Shown: piece by piece, positions 63,582-64,000 of the stretch
Numbering within the stretch: position 1 is the stretch's first letter
How the letters are laid out: every line of letters starts with the position of its first letter
DNA from: Verrucomicrobiota bacterium
GTDB taxonomy: Bacteria > Verrucomicrobiota > Verrucomicrobiia > Chthoniobacterales > Terrimicrobiaceae
Direction of reading: 5' to 3'
Assembly: GCA_018970255.1 (NCBI GenBank)
Contig: JAGWWS010000013.1
Coordinates: forward strand, 1-64,000
Length of the DNA stretch: 64,000 nucleotides
Translations under genes and position numbers: made by a program
Notes under the pieces: generated by a model
What the model saw: the letters and a program-made list of their open reading frames with translations, nothing else
What the model was told of the DNA's origin: nothing
Databases searched by the model: none

Positions 63582-63892
63582 AATACAACGTGAAAAAATC
63601 CCTGAGCGTTCCGCTCGATGAAGAAGAGCGGAGAATCGAAGCGGCCCTACCGACAAAACCGGCCCACGCGAAACCGAAGCAAATGGCCGCCATTCGCCAG
63701 GCAGCGACCGATGCGCTCCAGTCGATGCGGGGAGGGAGTCGTCCGGGAGCCGGCCGCAAGCCGAGGGCGCACATTCGCACCACTCTGCTGCTCGCACCCG
63801 AGGTGCGCGACAAACTCGAGCGGCTCGCCAATCTACACGGCAACATGAGTCTCGCGGCCGAAGCGGTCATCCGACACGCCAAGGTCGCGTGA
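63578..63892 (+). CDS. Probable antitoxin
   Basis: 104 residues. A charged N-terminus, a GGSRPGAGRKP motif in the middle and a C-terminal segment (IRTTLLLAPEVRDKLERLANLHGNMSLAAEAVIRHAK) like a ribbon-helix-helix DNA-binding fold. Overlaps the toxin gene by 4 bp. Antitoxin role is inferred from context. Confidence 0.6.
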   Translation: MKYNVKKSLSVPLDEEERRIEAALPTKPAHAKPKQMAAIRQAATDALQSMRGGSRPGAGRKPRAHIRTTLLLAPEVRDKLERLANLHGNMSLAAEAVIRHAKVA

Positions 63893-63919
63893 TTCGGGTT
63901 TGGGCCGATTTCCAAACGT

Positions 63920-63938
63920 GGCAGGCGGGACGCCTGCC
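63920..63938. repeat. GGCAGGCG hairpin repeat
   Basis: GGCAGGCG-GGA-CGCCTGCC, a perfect 8-bp stem followed by CTACTTTTCATC, shortly after the antitoxin gene; same family as 62509. Confidence 0.75.
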
Positions 63939-64000
63939 CTACTTTTCATCAGGCCTAAAAATCGAAGGCGGCGAGGGCGGAGGGGGGAAGGGATTTTTGG

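Overview
The window looks like a chromosomal piece of a GC-rich Verrucomicrobiota bacterium (inference). Reasons: a PEP-CTERM protein and a TIGR02597-type exported protein sit side by side, a zinc-ribbon/TM protein and a tRNA-guanine transglycosylase with an MnmC-like C-terminal domain are present, Shine-Dalgarno sites are mostly weak or absent, and short hairpin repeats fill many intergenic gaps. The cell is Gram-negative: there are TolQ/TolR/TonB proteins, beta-barrels, a parvulin and two-partner secretion.

Left part (1-31.5 kb): mostly housekeeping. tgt (cut by the edge) diverges from aroC-cvpA-gatB; then a small lipoprotein, rarA, an orphan potA, a barrel gene behind a near-consensus sigma-54 promoter, a 1.2 kb gene-free hairpin array, TIGR02597 and PEP-CTERM genes, an AAA/DUF4143 ATPase, a HIT protein, tRNA-Ser(GGA), nadK, an EIIA protein, a TerC protein, a ROK kinase, a LolA-like protein, tolQ-tolR-tonB, a GxxExxY gene wrapped in a perfect 26-bp inverted repeat, acnA, a thioredoxin-like protein, a lone nuoH, and hisD-folP-cdaA-(cdaR remnant)-glmM.

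Right part (31.7-62.5 kb): the accessory and most interesting region. A 3803-residue two-partner secretion adhesin (TpsA, DUF3739-type, with an internal CBM5/12-like module) is followed at 14 bp by a sulfate-binding protein gene, then an exported binding-protein-like gene. Facing it is a tight operon: TpsB transporter, ExbB fused to DUF2341 and LamG domains, ExbD, TonB, a putative porin, a coiled-coil periplasmic protein and a parvulin. Divergent from tpsB is an Rrf2-family regulator, followed by yezD-sbp-M14 hydrolase-cysT-cysW-cysA-cysK-chrA. Related AT-rich elements precede tpsB, the yezD operon and the binding-protein-like gene, with a weaker one before tpsA. My reading (inference) is one sulfur-responsive programme combining sulfate uptake and cysteine synthesis with an energised surface-adhesin system. 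I know of no described system with this exact composition.

Right edge: rplU-rpmA on the reverse strand and a probable toxin-antitoxin pair.

At every scale the intergenic DNA carries families of short hairpins. Loops and flanks are conserved while the stems change in a compensating way. Several copies sit flush on gene ends and supply the stop codon, and another palindromic element is fused in frame into the 5' end of one sulfate-binding protein gene.
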